This document shows, piece after piece, positions 42,509-52,958 of a stretch of DNA of 64,000 nucleotides (the first letter of the stretch is position 1; each line of letters opens with the position of its first letter). The notes beneath the pieces were generated by a model, which was not told where the DNA came from, did no database searches, and saw only the letters and a program-made list of their open reading frames with translations. The translations under genes and the position numbers were made by a program. Where the stretch lies: positions 274,051,560 to 274,115,559 of the forward strand of contig JAYESD010000001.1 of the NCBI GenBank assembly GCA_036927565.1. The letters are read 5' to 3'. Origin of the DNA: Tuctoria greenei. Lineage: Eukaryota > Streptophyta > Magnoliopsida > Poales > Poaceae.

Positions 42509-44736
42509 AATACCAATTCCCATTTCGATTCCAGCCTTTAAACCATATTAAAGTCCAAAATCTAATCATGTGGGGGTCCAGGTTGCTCATGACCGGGAGC
42601 ACGGCTATCATGATAGTTTTAAACACACTCTACAGAGGTTGTACCACTTTACCCATAAATTTGTGATTTCATAACATTTCGATGACTATGAAATCTCAAT
42701 TATGCCGTCTCACACTTCCTTAGGTGTGTGGCTAAGATATCACAAAATAACATTTACAAAGTGATTAATAGCATATTTAGAGCCCACTGAGGTTTCACCG
42801 ATGGTGATTTCTCCAACTGAGCACATCCAACCAAGGGCCCCCTCTTGAGACATTCGGATCCTAGGGTAGTCCCACCAATCTCTATAAACCCATCCGACTA
42901 CCCCTTCTCCGAGCATTCTTAATGGTCCAAATAGTACTGGCAAAACACTAATTAGTCAGCTAAGCCGCACCCATACTTGACCGTGTAGTGGCACTGTAAA
43001 TCCTAGATGGTCGCTCCACGAACCGGTCCTTAGATCTGAAGCAAGCAAAACAACCAAAACAATCCAACCATTCTCCATAATCGGCTTGCTTAGATCCCTA
43101 GGCACCATGTTGCTAAAGGTCATTATTACCAATTCTCATCATTCATGTGTCCATTAGTTCATAATTAAGTAACATGATTATTTTCCAAACCAAATTAAGT
43201 ATAGCGATGCAAAAGTATAAAAATATCCTTCCCGACTCTCTACATAGTGTTCAAGCGACAAGGGTGGTCATTCAAGACTAGTAAACTCCTACCATTGGGT
43301 TTTTCCATCAATTGAGACAAGCATGCAAGTTTGCAAACAAAACATTTGAAAACCTGGATCAAAATGATCAAGGGCACTTGTCTTGCTCTTGAGCTTGGTT
43401 TGGATCGAAAGCTTCAAAGTTCTAATTCTGCAGGTCCTCGAAAGCACTCTCTACAGCGACCTTCTATTCTGCGCGACAAACATGCAAAACAAACATTACA
43501 ATCAATAAATGTTCATATATTACTCAATATGCCATGATATGCATGATTAATGCAATTGTGAAGTAAAACTAGTTAATAAGTTGCTATTAATGTTTAGTAA
43601 CTTGTTACAATAGTTTCTAACAAGTTTGGAATTGATTTGAGTCAATTTGGATTAAATTTAGCACAATCCAAACTCAGAGGCCAGACAAGTCCGGTATAGG
43701 GGCCAGACTAGTTCGCCCTATACAGAACTATAGAGTTAGGGTTTTCTGATCAACAGGGTTTTAGGGTTATGTTCTTGAGGAAACTTGAATGTAGAAGGTG
43801 TACCACGTGACTAGAGATCTATGGGTCGAAGATTGGGTGCAACACTTGAATCTTGACGTCTAGAGCTTGATGAAGATGAGTTGATGAATGTTTGATGATG
43901 AAGAACGTCAATTGTCGAAAAGTTGATGAAGATCGATCTTGATTGAGCATTCTCCCTCTTCTCTTCCTTCTTCTCGCTATTGGTCTTCTTCTTGACGTTG
44001 GCACAAGGCAAGGGCGGCAGTGAGGGTTTTTCTCAAAGGTTGGAGAGGTGAGGGTATTGGGTTGTTTATATAGGGGTGGAGAGGTAGGGTTTTAGTGTGA
44101 ATTCCAAGTGGATTTCAGTGAGGGACGAGTAGGGGCCGAGGTTTGGTCCACTTGGGCTCCTGTGGGGTTGGGCACGAAGTTCTTGGGCCCAATTAAGGCA
44201 ATTACCCAATAACCAATCGTGGAAGAATAATAGAATTCAAATTGAATTCAGTAGGCCGGACTAGTATGCAATAGGGATCAGAGAAGTCCGTTATGGAAAA
44301 GAGACATTTTCAAACAAGTCCGGCTTGAATGGCCGGACAAGTCCGTTTGGCAACAGAAGGCTTTTCGGACAAGTCTACTATGTGTGGCTGGACAAGTCCG
44401 GGGTTGTAAAACCAAAGCCTTTCAGACTTGAAAATTTGACAAATCGGACTAGTCCGCTTGCGATTGGACAAGTCCGGAGAAACAACAGAAGCTCAACCGG
44501 ACTAGTCTGTGCAATGTGTCGAACAAGTCTGTAGTCCTGTAGAAACTGAATTTATGGAACAGAAAGGGGATACCGGACTAGTACGGGTATGGGGCCAGAC
44601 AAATCTATACCTTGACAGACTTGAATTCCTGATTAAGCCTAATTTCATTTTAATCTTGTCCCTTTTAAGGTTGCTTTATGCTAAATATGTATGAGGATGT
44701 ATGCAATGCATTATGCATGAAAATGAGGGTGTTACA
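42509..44736 (-). repeat. 5' LTR of chromovirus C, outer part
   Basis: Begins with the duplicated AATAC and continues the LTR broken at 29555. The minus-strand LTR start TGTAACACCCTCATTTTCAT is at 44736. TATATAAA (minus) at 44065-44072. CGGACTAGTCCG-type palindromes at 43680-43715 and 44262-44620, many mutated. Confidence 0.8.
43680..44620. repeat. CGGAC(T/A)AGTCCG palindrome cluster (LTR C)
   Basis: Copies around 43683-43710 and about ten between 44262 and 44600, on both sides of the TATA box at 44065. Many carry single changes, fewer perfect copies than in F. Confidence 0.7.
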
Positions 44737-46081
44737 ATTCAAGAAAAAGCTTAGGCCTGATGGTACTATTGAGAAGTATAAGGCCAGAGTGGTGGCAAAA
44801 GGTTATACACAAAAGAAGGATAAAAATTATTTGATACTTACTCACCCGTTGCTAGAATGCCAACTATTCGGGTACTTCTTTCTTTGGATCCCTCACATGG
44901 TCTTCTAATCCATCAAATGGGTGTGAAGACGACTTTTATTATCGGAGAGTGGATGAGGAGATTTATATGGATCATCCAGAAGGATTTGAGATACCTGATC
45001 AAGAGAATAAGTTGTGTAAGTCAAAGAAATCTTTATACAGTCTTAAACAGGCACCAAAGCAGTGGCATGAGAAATTTGATAGTACCATGACACAAACAAG
45101 CTTTGTTGTCAATGAGGCTGATAAATGTGTATATTATCGATATGGTGGGGTAGAGGAGTGATCATGTATTTATATGTAGATGATATATTAATTTTTGGTT
45201 CTGATATTGATGTGATAAATGAGATAAAATCTTTTCTATTGTAAATTTTTGATATGAAAGATCTAGGGGAAGTTGATTTTATCCTAAATGTCAAACTGAT
45301 AAAAAATGAGAATGTGGATACACTCTTGCTATCTTATTATGTTGATAAGGTCTTGAGTTGTCCCAGTATAGTTTTACGAAAAAATAAAGGACTAGGAAGA
45401 GACCAGCTGATATACTCTCAGATAATTGGTTTACTCATGTACCTAGCTAGTGCTACTTGACTTGACATTTCCTTCGCAGTTAGCAAATTGAGCCAGTTTA
45501 CTGCTAACCCAGGAGATGATCAATGGCGCACGCTTGAGCGAGTTCTGCACTACTTGTGTGGTACAATGAGTTATGGACTTCACTATACAGGAGACCCTAA
45601 AGTTTTGGAGGGTTATAGTGATTCCAATTAGATTTCTGATGCTGATGAGTTAAAGGCAACAAGTGGTTATGTATTTACTCTTGGAGGAGCTGCTGTCTCG
45701 TGGAGGTATTGCAAGCAGACCATCTTGACGAGATCAACCATGGAAGCAAAACTTACAGCATTAGATACAGTCTCTGTAGAAGCAGAGTGGTTGAAGGAAC
45801 TCTTGATGGATTTACCAGTGGTAGAAAAAATAATTCCTCCGACTCTGATGTATTGTGGCAATCAAACTATTCTTGCAAAAGTGTCAAGTACAAAGGATAA
45901 TATGAAATCCTCAAGAGATGTGAAAAGACAGTTAAAATCTATTAAAAATTTGAGAAGTTCCGGAGTGATAGCCATTGATTATATTCAGACGACTAAAAAT
46001 TCGGCAGATCCGTTTACAAAAGGTCTATCAAAAAATGTGATAGATAGTGCATCGAAGGAGGTGGGATTGAGGCCCACGTGA
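44737..46081 (+). pseudogene. pol: Copia RT and RNase H (element D)
   Basis: Opens FKKKLRPDGTIEKYKARVVAKGYTQK, the usual start of the copia RT block. Then IRVLLSL, EEIYMDHPEGFEIPDQ, KSLYSLKQAPKQWHEKF, NEADKCVYYR and catalytic YVDD (45173-45184). The RNase H part includes STMEAKLTALD (about 45740) and KNSADPFTKGLSKNVID (about 46000), ending KEVGLRPT at 46081. At least four frame changes and several stops are present. RT order (no integrase after it) fits copia, where integrase precedes RT. Confidence 0.85.
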
Positions 46082-46632
46082 GTTATACATAGCGATAACC
46101 CAAACATATATGATCAGAGATCCCGTGAATTAGGATTTGGGGAGAACAAGCTGTATGTATGACTAGGACAGTATAAATCTATATAGTGCCCTATACAGTG
46201 AAGATGCAATACTCTTCATTCTGTATGGAAGGATGACTTAAGTCTTAATGCGTTCAGAGGCTTCAGTGCGAGATATTGTACTAGATAGTATTATTGTACA
46301 AACACACCTATGTAAGCTGATTGTTGGTCGCAGTATGTTAGATTTGGGAATTCTCTAAGAAGCTCATAAAAGAGGCACGAGAGTATGACTTATAGGCTCA
46401 CTCGAGGACTGACCCATTAGGCGCCTAGTATCAGTTTGGTCTTTAAATGAAATCACCTCGCGCAAAACTACCAATTCATGGCATAGTCCATTGTGTAGTT
46501 GTGGATTGGCAGATTTTTAGATCTAGATGGATGTTCATCCGAATAGGTCTCCATCGTTAAACTGATATATCAAATAACGTTGTGGACATACGACAAGTAG
46601 TGTCAGCTATGCTTTTGGAATTTGGTGGGGAT
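46082..46632 (+). other. 3' untranslated region of copia element D
   Basis: No gene. It ends with the purine-rich TTTGGTGGGGATTA just before the likely LTR start. Confidence 0.5.
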
Positions 46633-47352
46633 TATTGGATTATTTGGGTCTGAGCCCAATTATTCTCTGTTAAATTCCAAAGGTGTAAAGGAGGTATTTA
46701 TCCCACATTGACTATTTGAGGAGAGTAGCACTTATTTATAAGGGAATCTATTTTCTATGTGTGGAATATATGAGAGGAGGATGGCTAGAGGCACAAACAA
46801 ATCACTCGCACGCACGCGCGTATTCGCCTATTCACATATTTTTGGGTGAGTTAAAGCATGACTTGTGACTTGCGACGTGGCGATTAGCGCGGTAATTCTG
46901 CTCTATCTCCCTTTTTGAGAAGATTGACACTAATATGACTTTAATTTGCTGCAATTTGTAGCACTTTATGAGTCAGTTTCTGGAGAATTATGATGTACAA
47001 TAACTGACGCAATTTAATTATGCTGCAAATACTGAAGTTTATTGCATTCAGTTACTAGAGCTTAATTGTGCTGCTTTATGGCATACTTAATTCTTCAATT
47101 ACTAGAGTGTGTCACTATATATACAAAATGAGAACTTTCATTCAGTAATAGAGAGGTGAACAAACTCACTAGTCCACTATGTTGAGCGTCTGCTACAGGC
47201 TAGTCCATTCCTGTCGTCGGCCTGCAACCGACGTGCGGGAGAGCAGTTTCTCCGAAACCACGTCCCGGTGAAGAATTTGCAGGGATTGGGGCGAATAAGG
47301 TTTTTGCATAGCGTTCGCACGACTGCTCGATAGAAGATTTGCTTCCTCTACA
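46633..47352 (+). repeat. Probable 3' LTR of copia element D
   Basis: Starts TATTGGATTATTTGGG, probably a decayed TGTTGG, directly after a purine tract. Ends CTTCCTCTACA at 47352. TATTTATAAGGG near 46733 could be its TATA box. Boundaries are my estimate; there is no second LTR in the window to compare. Confidence 0.5.
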
Positions 47353-47555
47353 GTCTTCTTCACACACTCAACTCATTATTTTTCAAGGTGGAAGCATTGG
47401 CGCTATAAGTAAAGATGGTTTTCTACGCATGAATATGATAGATCTAATCTTCTTTATTTGCATGTTGTTGTTCATATTTTGTGGATTATTTGTCATGTGT
47501 ACTGTTGTAATTTTCAGAATTAATTTTATCTCTAAAGTGCATTGTTTCCTAACAA
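47353..47555. other. Unassigned flank
   Basis: AT-rich, nothing recognised. Confidence 0.4.
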
Positions 47556-47563
47556 GCTCTAGC

Positions 47564-48381
47564 TATAGTTTGCCAAATAGGCCGCCCGGCCCGAGCCCGG
47601 CACAATGAGGCGCAACACAAAGCGGCCCGATCCATCTTCTGTGTTGTGCCGTCGTGCTCAACATGCAATTCAGGCACGGCACAAAAGCCGTTTTTTCGTG
47701 TCGGGTCGACACAACAGCACGATCGGCACGAGTGGCCCGGTGACACGAATGACCCGGCGGCTGAACCAGCCCGCAGGGAGAAGGCCATGGCATGCTGTCA
47801 TGCTTAGACATGGCCGCCATAGGGCAGAGGACGAGGGGAGAGGCGGCTCCAGGAAGCTCGAACTATCGGACATTCCCGCGGACGAGGGGAGAAGGACATC
47901 GCCGCCATGGCATGCTCGGGCATGGCATGCTTGGAGAGGGCGACGTGACCGACGGCTTGGAGGCGGGTGGAAGGCGCGGGTGACAGCTCAGAGGCGGCGC
48001 GACCGGCGGCGGCTTGGCGGCAGGCGACGTCTCGGCTAGGGTTGCGAAGGGGGCAACGCGGCTAGGGTTACGAATGGAGCAGGGTGCGGCGGCTGAATTT
48101 ATATGTGTCCCCAATTTCTCTCAAACCTGGATCCAACGGCTGGAAATCCATCTCCGCGGCGATCCAACAGTCCAGATGCCAGATTTGTGAGGATGTCGGG
48201 CCAGCATCGGACCGACCCATTATTTGTGCCGTGCTCGAGCTGGCCCAACAGGACAGGGAGGCGGCCCAGGCCCGACACGACCATCATGCCTGGGTCGGCC
48301 CGACACGGTTCACATTGAGCCATGCTTTTTTGTGTCGAGTTTCGGGCCGCCCGATGGTTCTGGCCCATTTGACAAACTATA
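47564..48381. mobile_element. Non-autonomous hAT-like DNA transposon, 818 bp
   Basis: Terminal inverted repeats TATAGTTTGCCAAATAGGCC and, inverted, TATAGTTTGTCAAATGGGCC. It is flanked by a perfect 8-bp duplication GCTCTAGC (47556-47563 and 48382-48389). Eight bases is the hAT signature. The interior is GC-rich with repeated GGCACGG/GCCCGG-type words and no transposase. Confidence 0.85.
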
Positions 48382-48552
48382 GCTCTAGCACGGGACATGT
48401 TTGGTTTTCCTTGTAGCCAAAATCTGACTTGGGATTGATCTTATTTCATTTTTCTATCAGCCCTGTCCGTTTCACATCTGACAATTAGGAATTGTCTGTG
48501 AATTTGTATATTGTATGTGGGCATGATCAGGGTCCATATATTTTATTAAACT

Positions 48553-48571
48553 AAATTGTCGAGATTCAGCG
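48553..48571. repeat. Long target-site duplication, left copy (SINE)
   Basis: AAATTGTCGAGATTCAGCG, repeated with one change at 50693-50711 (AAATTGTCGAGATTCAACG). A 19-bp duplication next to poly(A) marks LINE-driven insertion. Confidence 0.75.
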
Positions 48572-48672
48572 AACGGGCCACAGGCCCAATGGCTAGGTGC
48601 ACTAGGTTGTGCCCTGCCGGCGGGGGTTCGAACCCCCGTCTCGCACCTGATGCCCTCTGGTGCCGGAAGCAG
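48572..48672 (+). mobile_element. tRNA-headed SINE, 5' part
   Basis: Contains CCAATGGCTAGGTGCACTAG (A-box-like) and GGGGGTTCGAACCCCCG, a perfect B box (GGTTCGAACCC), as in RNA polymerase III promoters of tRNAs and SINEs. It is not a foldable whole tRNA. Its 3' part and poly(A) tail lie at 50640-50695, beyond a later insertion. Confidence 0.7.
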
Positions 48673-50639
48673 TGTAACATCCTAATTTTTCCGTACTAAT
48701 AAATCAAACTTACAAAAGTAACCACGATATATGAATAAACTATAATTGAATTAAGAGGAAGTGACAAGACTGATGCCAAAACAAAAAAAAGTAAAATAAA
48801 ATAATGTAGTAAAAAGATAAATAGATGGAAGGGGGGACAGAAACCCACATTCTCTTCCTGTCACCTCTACTAGCGGACCAGCAACCCATGTCACTTACTC
48901 TCTGTATAAGAAAGTCTAGTAAGTTTTCCAGTCATCTCCCTTCTCCTTTTCCAAATTACAAGGAAGACCCTCACCTTTCTCACAGCAGCGCACGTCACCT
49001 TCCTCTCTGTATCACACCAGCTAGCTCATCACATTATCCAAAAATCCCCTCCTCATTTTCCATATTTTCAAAAGTGCCCCTGCACCCTTCTTCTACCTCT
49101 GTTCAGAGCAAGACATCAAGTTTTTTATGCTAAGAATAACAGCAGCAGGATTCAACTTCTCGGCAAGCAACCAAGTTTCCGTTCTTTCCCTCCCTCCTTC
49201 TCCACTCTGCCAGAAGACTCCGGAGCGCCCGTACAGCGCATTAATCCCGATGCCCGTCGCACAGTTGAGGCGACCCGCACCTACCCTCTTCACTCACACC
49301 ACGACGACGACGGCCACCACCACCTCGGCAGCCATGCGCGCACGCCGCTAGCCGACGAGACGCATCGTGCAACGGTGCGGCTCCATCCTAGCCGAGTTCG
49401 GCACGCTTGTACGGCGTAATTACTGCGCCTGACCGATCTCCATCGAGGCCGGCTAGCAAGCACCTATGCGACAACCACCGTCCACAATGGCCGCCCTTTT
49501 TTGAAATTGCCTTATTCCTCGTGGCCTCTTCCCAAATTGATGCCTCACTCGGGCGAGCCATATTACCAGCATGCGATTCCTCCCTTCCCTGGTCACTCTT
49601 TCCCATATTCCCCTCCTCTGATTTGAGCTCCCTCGGGTCATCTATGGTAACTGGGAGAGAAGAGGGCCAACTGACCGGCGGAGGAAGAAACACTTCTATT
49701 AGTTTGGCTGTAACCCTGTGAGCCATTGAGACCATAGGCCTTTTGCCTCTTGAAATATAAGTGTTGTCTACCATCCCTTATTAGCTTAAGCTTTTAAGGA
49801 TAACTGGTTAGTGCATAGTAGCTTAACATGGTATCAGAGCCAGGGGTCTCAAGTTCGAATTCTGGCGGGCGCAATTTATTAAAAAAATGAAATTGCAGTC
49901 GACTCCTATTTCACATATGCGGCCCAAAGGAGCCTGCACGTGAGGGGGGTGTTCAAATATAAGTGTTGTCTACCATTCCTCATTAACTTAAGCTTTTGAG
50001 GGCAACCAGTCAGGGCATATTAGCTTAACACCATCTATCTCTTTTTGATCATATCACACCTATGTGAGGTTTACCCATTGTAGCCAGTAGATTAGGTTAT
50101 TGCATTTGTCGAGCGTCGAGTGACATAGTATAACCATGTTAGTTCCATTGCTGCATATTGATATGATGAGATTATGCATGGTGATGTTGCTTCCTGTATG
50201 TTGTATGGTTGATATGGTTAGTGAGAGCATGTATGAGTTGTGACCGGGGCCGATAGGTTAGTGTTGGTGTATATGCTACTGTGGTGGTAGACTTACGACG
50301 AGTTCAATCATGAGGATAGGCACGTGATGTGTGTACTCAGACAATGTTGATTGATTGTTTTTTAGAGGATCCTGACTTCGTGTCGAAGGACTTTGAGTGG
50401 GGTCGCGTCTGCACCCAAGTTATGTGTAGTGGAACCATGGGCGATGACGAGCTACTAGTCTACGTGTTGATGTTCATTATATTTGTCTTGTCACTACTTG
50501 TAGTTTTTATTCATAAGGCTATGCCGTTAAAATAAAGCTCTGTATAGTTGTGGTTCTACTTGTGTTGTAATATTATATATTGAACTTTGTATTTGGTAAT
50601 AGTATTATATGTTTAGTTCCGATCTTATGAGTCGGGACA
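48673..50639 (+). mobile_element. Probable solo LTR (chromovirus-like) inside the SINE
   Basis: Starts TGTAACATCCTAATTTTTCC, like chromovirus LTRs. Near its 3' end it has AATAAA (about 50531), and it ends GAGTCGGGACA. It lies between the two halves of the SINE. The expected 5-bp duplication is not visible (AGCAG against CTTCG), so the exact right end is uncertain. No convincing gene is inside; the frames at 48825 and 49388 have no domain. Confidence 0.5.
49744..50030 (+). mobile_element. Miniature LTR element (TRIM/SMART-like), about 287 bp
   Basis: Direct repeats of about 81-85 bp (49744-49828 and 49950-50030) share GTGTTGTCTACCAT and end TAGCTTAACA. The first is followed at once by TGGTATCAGAGCCAG (49829), an initiator-Met-tRNA primer site. 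The second is preceded by the purine tract GTGAGGGGGG (49940-49949). This is the complete plan of an LTR retrotransposon without genes. Size and primer site resemble SMART elements of grasses. The flanking duplication was not resolved. Confidence 0.8.
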
Positions 50640-50695
50640 CTTCGAACAGCCGGCTACTGGAGGAAGGGGTCTAGTGCCCAACTTCAAAAAAAAAA
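50640..50695 (+). mobile_element. SINE 3' part with poly(A) tail
   Basis: CTTCGAACAGCCGGCTACTG continues the SINE body and ends with ten A (50686-50695), followed by the second copy of the target duplication. Confidence 0.65.
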
Positions 50696-50711
50696 TTGTC
50701 GAGATTCAACG

Positions 50712-51375
50712 GATTTGATTTTGTCTACATCAAAACCACTTGCAAGTTTATGACAGAATTAGGGCTCATTTCGTAGCACTTTTGGTTTTCTCTGCGAAAC
50801 TGTGTCCTATTTTTTAATGAGAGAACCAAATAATCAGGATTATAGCTACATGTCTTGATTTTCAAATCGAAATGGGAGGTTGAGAAACTGATTCTAATTT
50901 CTGACCGTTTGGTTGGCTCCCTAGTTTGTGGCGATAAAACAAAACTAAAAGCCAACCAAACAGGACCGGCTAACGAAATTATCTATGACAAAACATTTGC
51001 GCATTTAGAATTAATGTACATCACTTCGGTACATGTTTTTTCTGCATTTAAGACGAAAATAGGGTATCTGTGTTTTTTCAAGGAACTTTTAATTTTTCTT
51101 GTGATTTTAAACGGTCATTTTTTTCTTCTGATTTTAAATACTAGTTTTGTATAAAACATATTAATTCCTATATTGATGCAGCAGGTGTCCGAAATAGTAC
51201 TTGGACAACTATGTCGTGCTTTAATATATGTAACTATGAACCCAGCGAAATAGAATTTTCTTAAAAGTACGAACAAATATTTTTCGTATTTCTAGTAAAA
51301 GTTTTGAATTTAAACTATTTTTCTAAATGACTAGTATTTATTAAAAGGTGGCATGTGATCGCTATGTGTTGTATA
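50712..51375. other. AT-rich low-copy flank
   Basis: I see no gene or repeat. The 50855-51154 frame has no recognisable domain. Confidence 0.4.
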
Positions 51376-51648
51376 CTCCCTCCGGTGTACAAAATATTGT
51401 CGTTTTGGACATGTTCTCGCATACCAAGGAAACATTAAATAGATTTCTTTCTTTTATAATATAACTCTTCTTAGTGGTCCGAGTGGTCTTCTTCACGTTT
51501 TTCCAGCCAATCTGATGCAAGTTTGATTCTCAAGTACACGCTACCCCATTTTTTACATCATTTTCAATGGCATGCAGTGTAAAACGACAATTTTTTGTGC
51601 ACTCTTGGCTCTAGTGTAGAATGACAATATTTTGTACACCGGAGGGAG
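51376..51648. mobile_element. Stowaway MITE, 273 bp
   Basis: CTCCCTCCGGTGTACAAAAT at the left and its inverse ATTTTGTACACCGGAGGGAG at the right, flanked by TA (51374-51375, 51649-51650). CTCCCTCCG ends with TA duplication define Stowaway (Tc1/mariner-related). Confidence 0.93.
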
Positions 51649-51650
51649 TA

Positions 51651-51819
51651 TTGTGGAAGATGTAGAGATAGAGTAGATTCTCTCGTGTTTAAACTCTAGA
51701 TATAGCTTGACTTGTGCAGTAGTACTCCCTCTCTTTTTATTTCTCACCCGCTAGTTCATTTTACTTTTTGTTTTAGAAAGCTTATTTTTTTGAAAGCTCG
51801 GAAGGAGGAGCTTCCGCGT
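51651..51819. other. Flank with a possible half MITE
   Basis: ACTCCCTCTCTTTTTATTTC at 51723 resembles one end of a Stowaway-type MITE; no matching second end was found. Confidence 0.3.
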
Positions 51820-52645
51820 TGTCGGAGTTTGATTCTGACAATTCTTCCGGTACTATCGTTGGTAGCCCGCAGAGTTTGTAGTTCGGTTGTGGGCGCACAG
51901 AGATTCAGAACAAGGTAGCAAGTTGACACGAGAATTTACGTGGTTCGGGCCGCCTGAGCGTAATATCCTACTCCACGGGTGTGTGTTCTTGTATTGAGCG
52001 TCTGAGCACTAGAGTATCAGAGGCTAGAGTATCTTGAGCGCGTGTGTGGATCTCCTCCCTGTGTATCGCTCGACCAGTCCTTTTATAGTACAAGGACTGG
52101 TCATTACATCGTTATCCTAGCTCGACATGTGGTCCTCGCGGTTACTAATGCTTAATACACAATTAATGTACTTAATTACCCTTAATAGTGTGGTAACGCC
52201 CCTTGATGGTGGCGTTACTGGTATTAAGGGTCCTCCGATCGTGTGTCATTAAGATAGCATTAATGACACATAATCGAGTCTTGAAGTTTTAATGTCCCTT
52301 GAAGGTCCGAGCCGTTGGAGGTCCACCAATCAGCCTCTTGAAGTCGAAGGTCCGACAGTTGGACGCGTGGCAGCTCCGGAGCTTGCTGTCTAGGACGGGT
52401 AGGTCCGGTCCTGTTGTACACGTGTCAGTACCGGAGATTCCCTCTGTCGGGGGTTAGGTCCGGGGGTGCCACACAGGTATCTAGTCTGGAGCTTTCCCGT
52501 GGCGGCATCGGAACTATCCATAGAAGGGAGGCAGGTCCGATTCCTTATGACACGTGGGGCCTTTGAAAGTCTTCAACTCAGGTGTGTGGAGTTCCTTAGC
52601 ACTCTTTGCAGTCCCAAGGGATATCCGGTATGCTGGGTACCGACA
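51820..52645 (-). repeat. 3' LTR of Tat element G
   Basis: 826 bp; minus-strand start TGTCGGTACCCAGCATACC at 52645, end ACTCCGACA at 51820. Contains a hairpin (52242-52270), TATA-like TATAAAAGG (minus, about 52081-52089), and the shared GGAGTAGGATATTACGCTCA block (minus, about 51957-51976). Confidence 0.88.
52242..52270. repeat. LTR hairpin (element G)
   Basis: Arms TGTGTCATTAA and TTAATGACACA, loop of seven. Same LTR position as the hairpins of A and E. Confidence 0.75.
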
Positions 52646-52958
52646 GTTGCCCCCTGGGCCCACCTCTGGGAGAGACCTTTTGGATTAGGTCATTTTGCCG
52701 GAGGTGGGTCAATCTTTCGATTTATGCGCCGTGTCTTCAAGGGTTTTTGGATGTGCCATTGAGGTGGTGGTTTGCAGTTAAACCATCACCGCGTGGCATA
52801 TCCGGGATGCAGCAGGTGAGATCTATGCGTGCGGATCTCATGCCAAATGAAGGTTGTCGGTTCCCAATACGAAAATAGTATCGGTTCTGCGCGCCCTGTC
52901 AGGCCGCCGCCCTTGGGTTTCCCGTCTCTCATGATGACAACTGTTCGCCTGGGGTAGG
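52646..52958. other. Polypurine tract and 5' leader of antisense gene (element G)
   Basis: On the minus strand GTGGGCCCAGGGGGCAAC (52646-52663) directly precedes the LTR. The rest matches E about 41357-41640. It ends at the deletion junction near 52961. Confidence 0.65.

Larger units (their letters stand above)
25535..44736 (-). mobile_element. Tekay-like chromovirus C (minus strand, deleted pol, hosts A and E)
   Basis: Read from right to left: LTR start TGTAACACCC at 44736; LTR interrupted by element E (29556-42508); LTR end at 28965; degenerate primer-binding site; leader ORF; gag; a deletion joining mid-gag to mid-LTR near 26458; and a 3' LTR remnant interrupted at 25535 by element A. Protease, RT, RNase H and integrase are gone. 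The base after 44736 begins a copia pol gene, so C inserted into element D. It is older than A and E. Confidence 0.8.
44737..47352 (+). mobile_element. Ty1/copia element D, 3' part
   Basis: Starts mid-RT right at the LTR edge of C (44736), so the 5' part of D lies left of C, outside the window. RT and RNase H remnants, a 3' untranslated region and a probable 3' LTR are present. It is the oldest host in this nest. Confidence 0.75.

Noticed and set aside
48590..48660. A functional tRNA gene
   Set aside because: B box is perfect but the acceptor stem and full cloverleaf do not form; poly(A) and long duplications point to a SINE.
48825..49774. Possible host genes on both strands (48825-49133, 49388-49774, 49407-49721)
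   Set aside because: No domain, no splice structure, inside an LTR-like unit, overlapping frames on opposite strands.
49829..49880. A tRNA-Met gene or tRNA-derived SINE
   Set aside because: The match is the primer-binding site of a miniature LTR element, between two direct repeats and before a polypurine tract.
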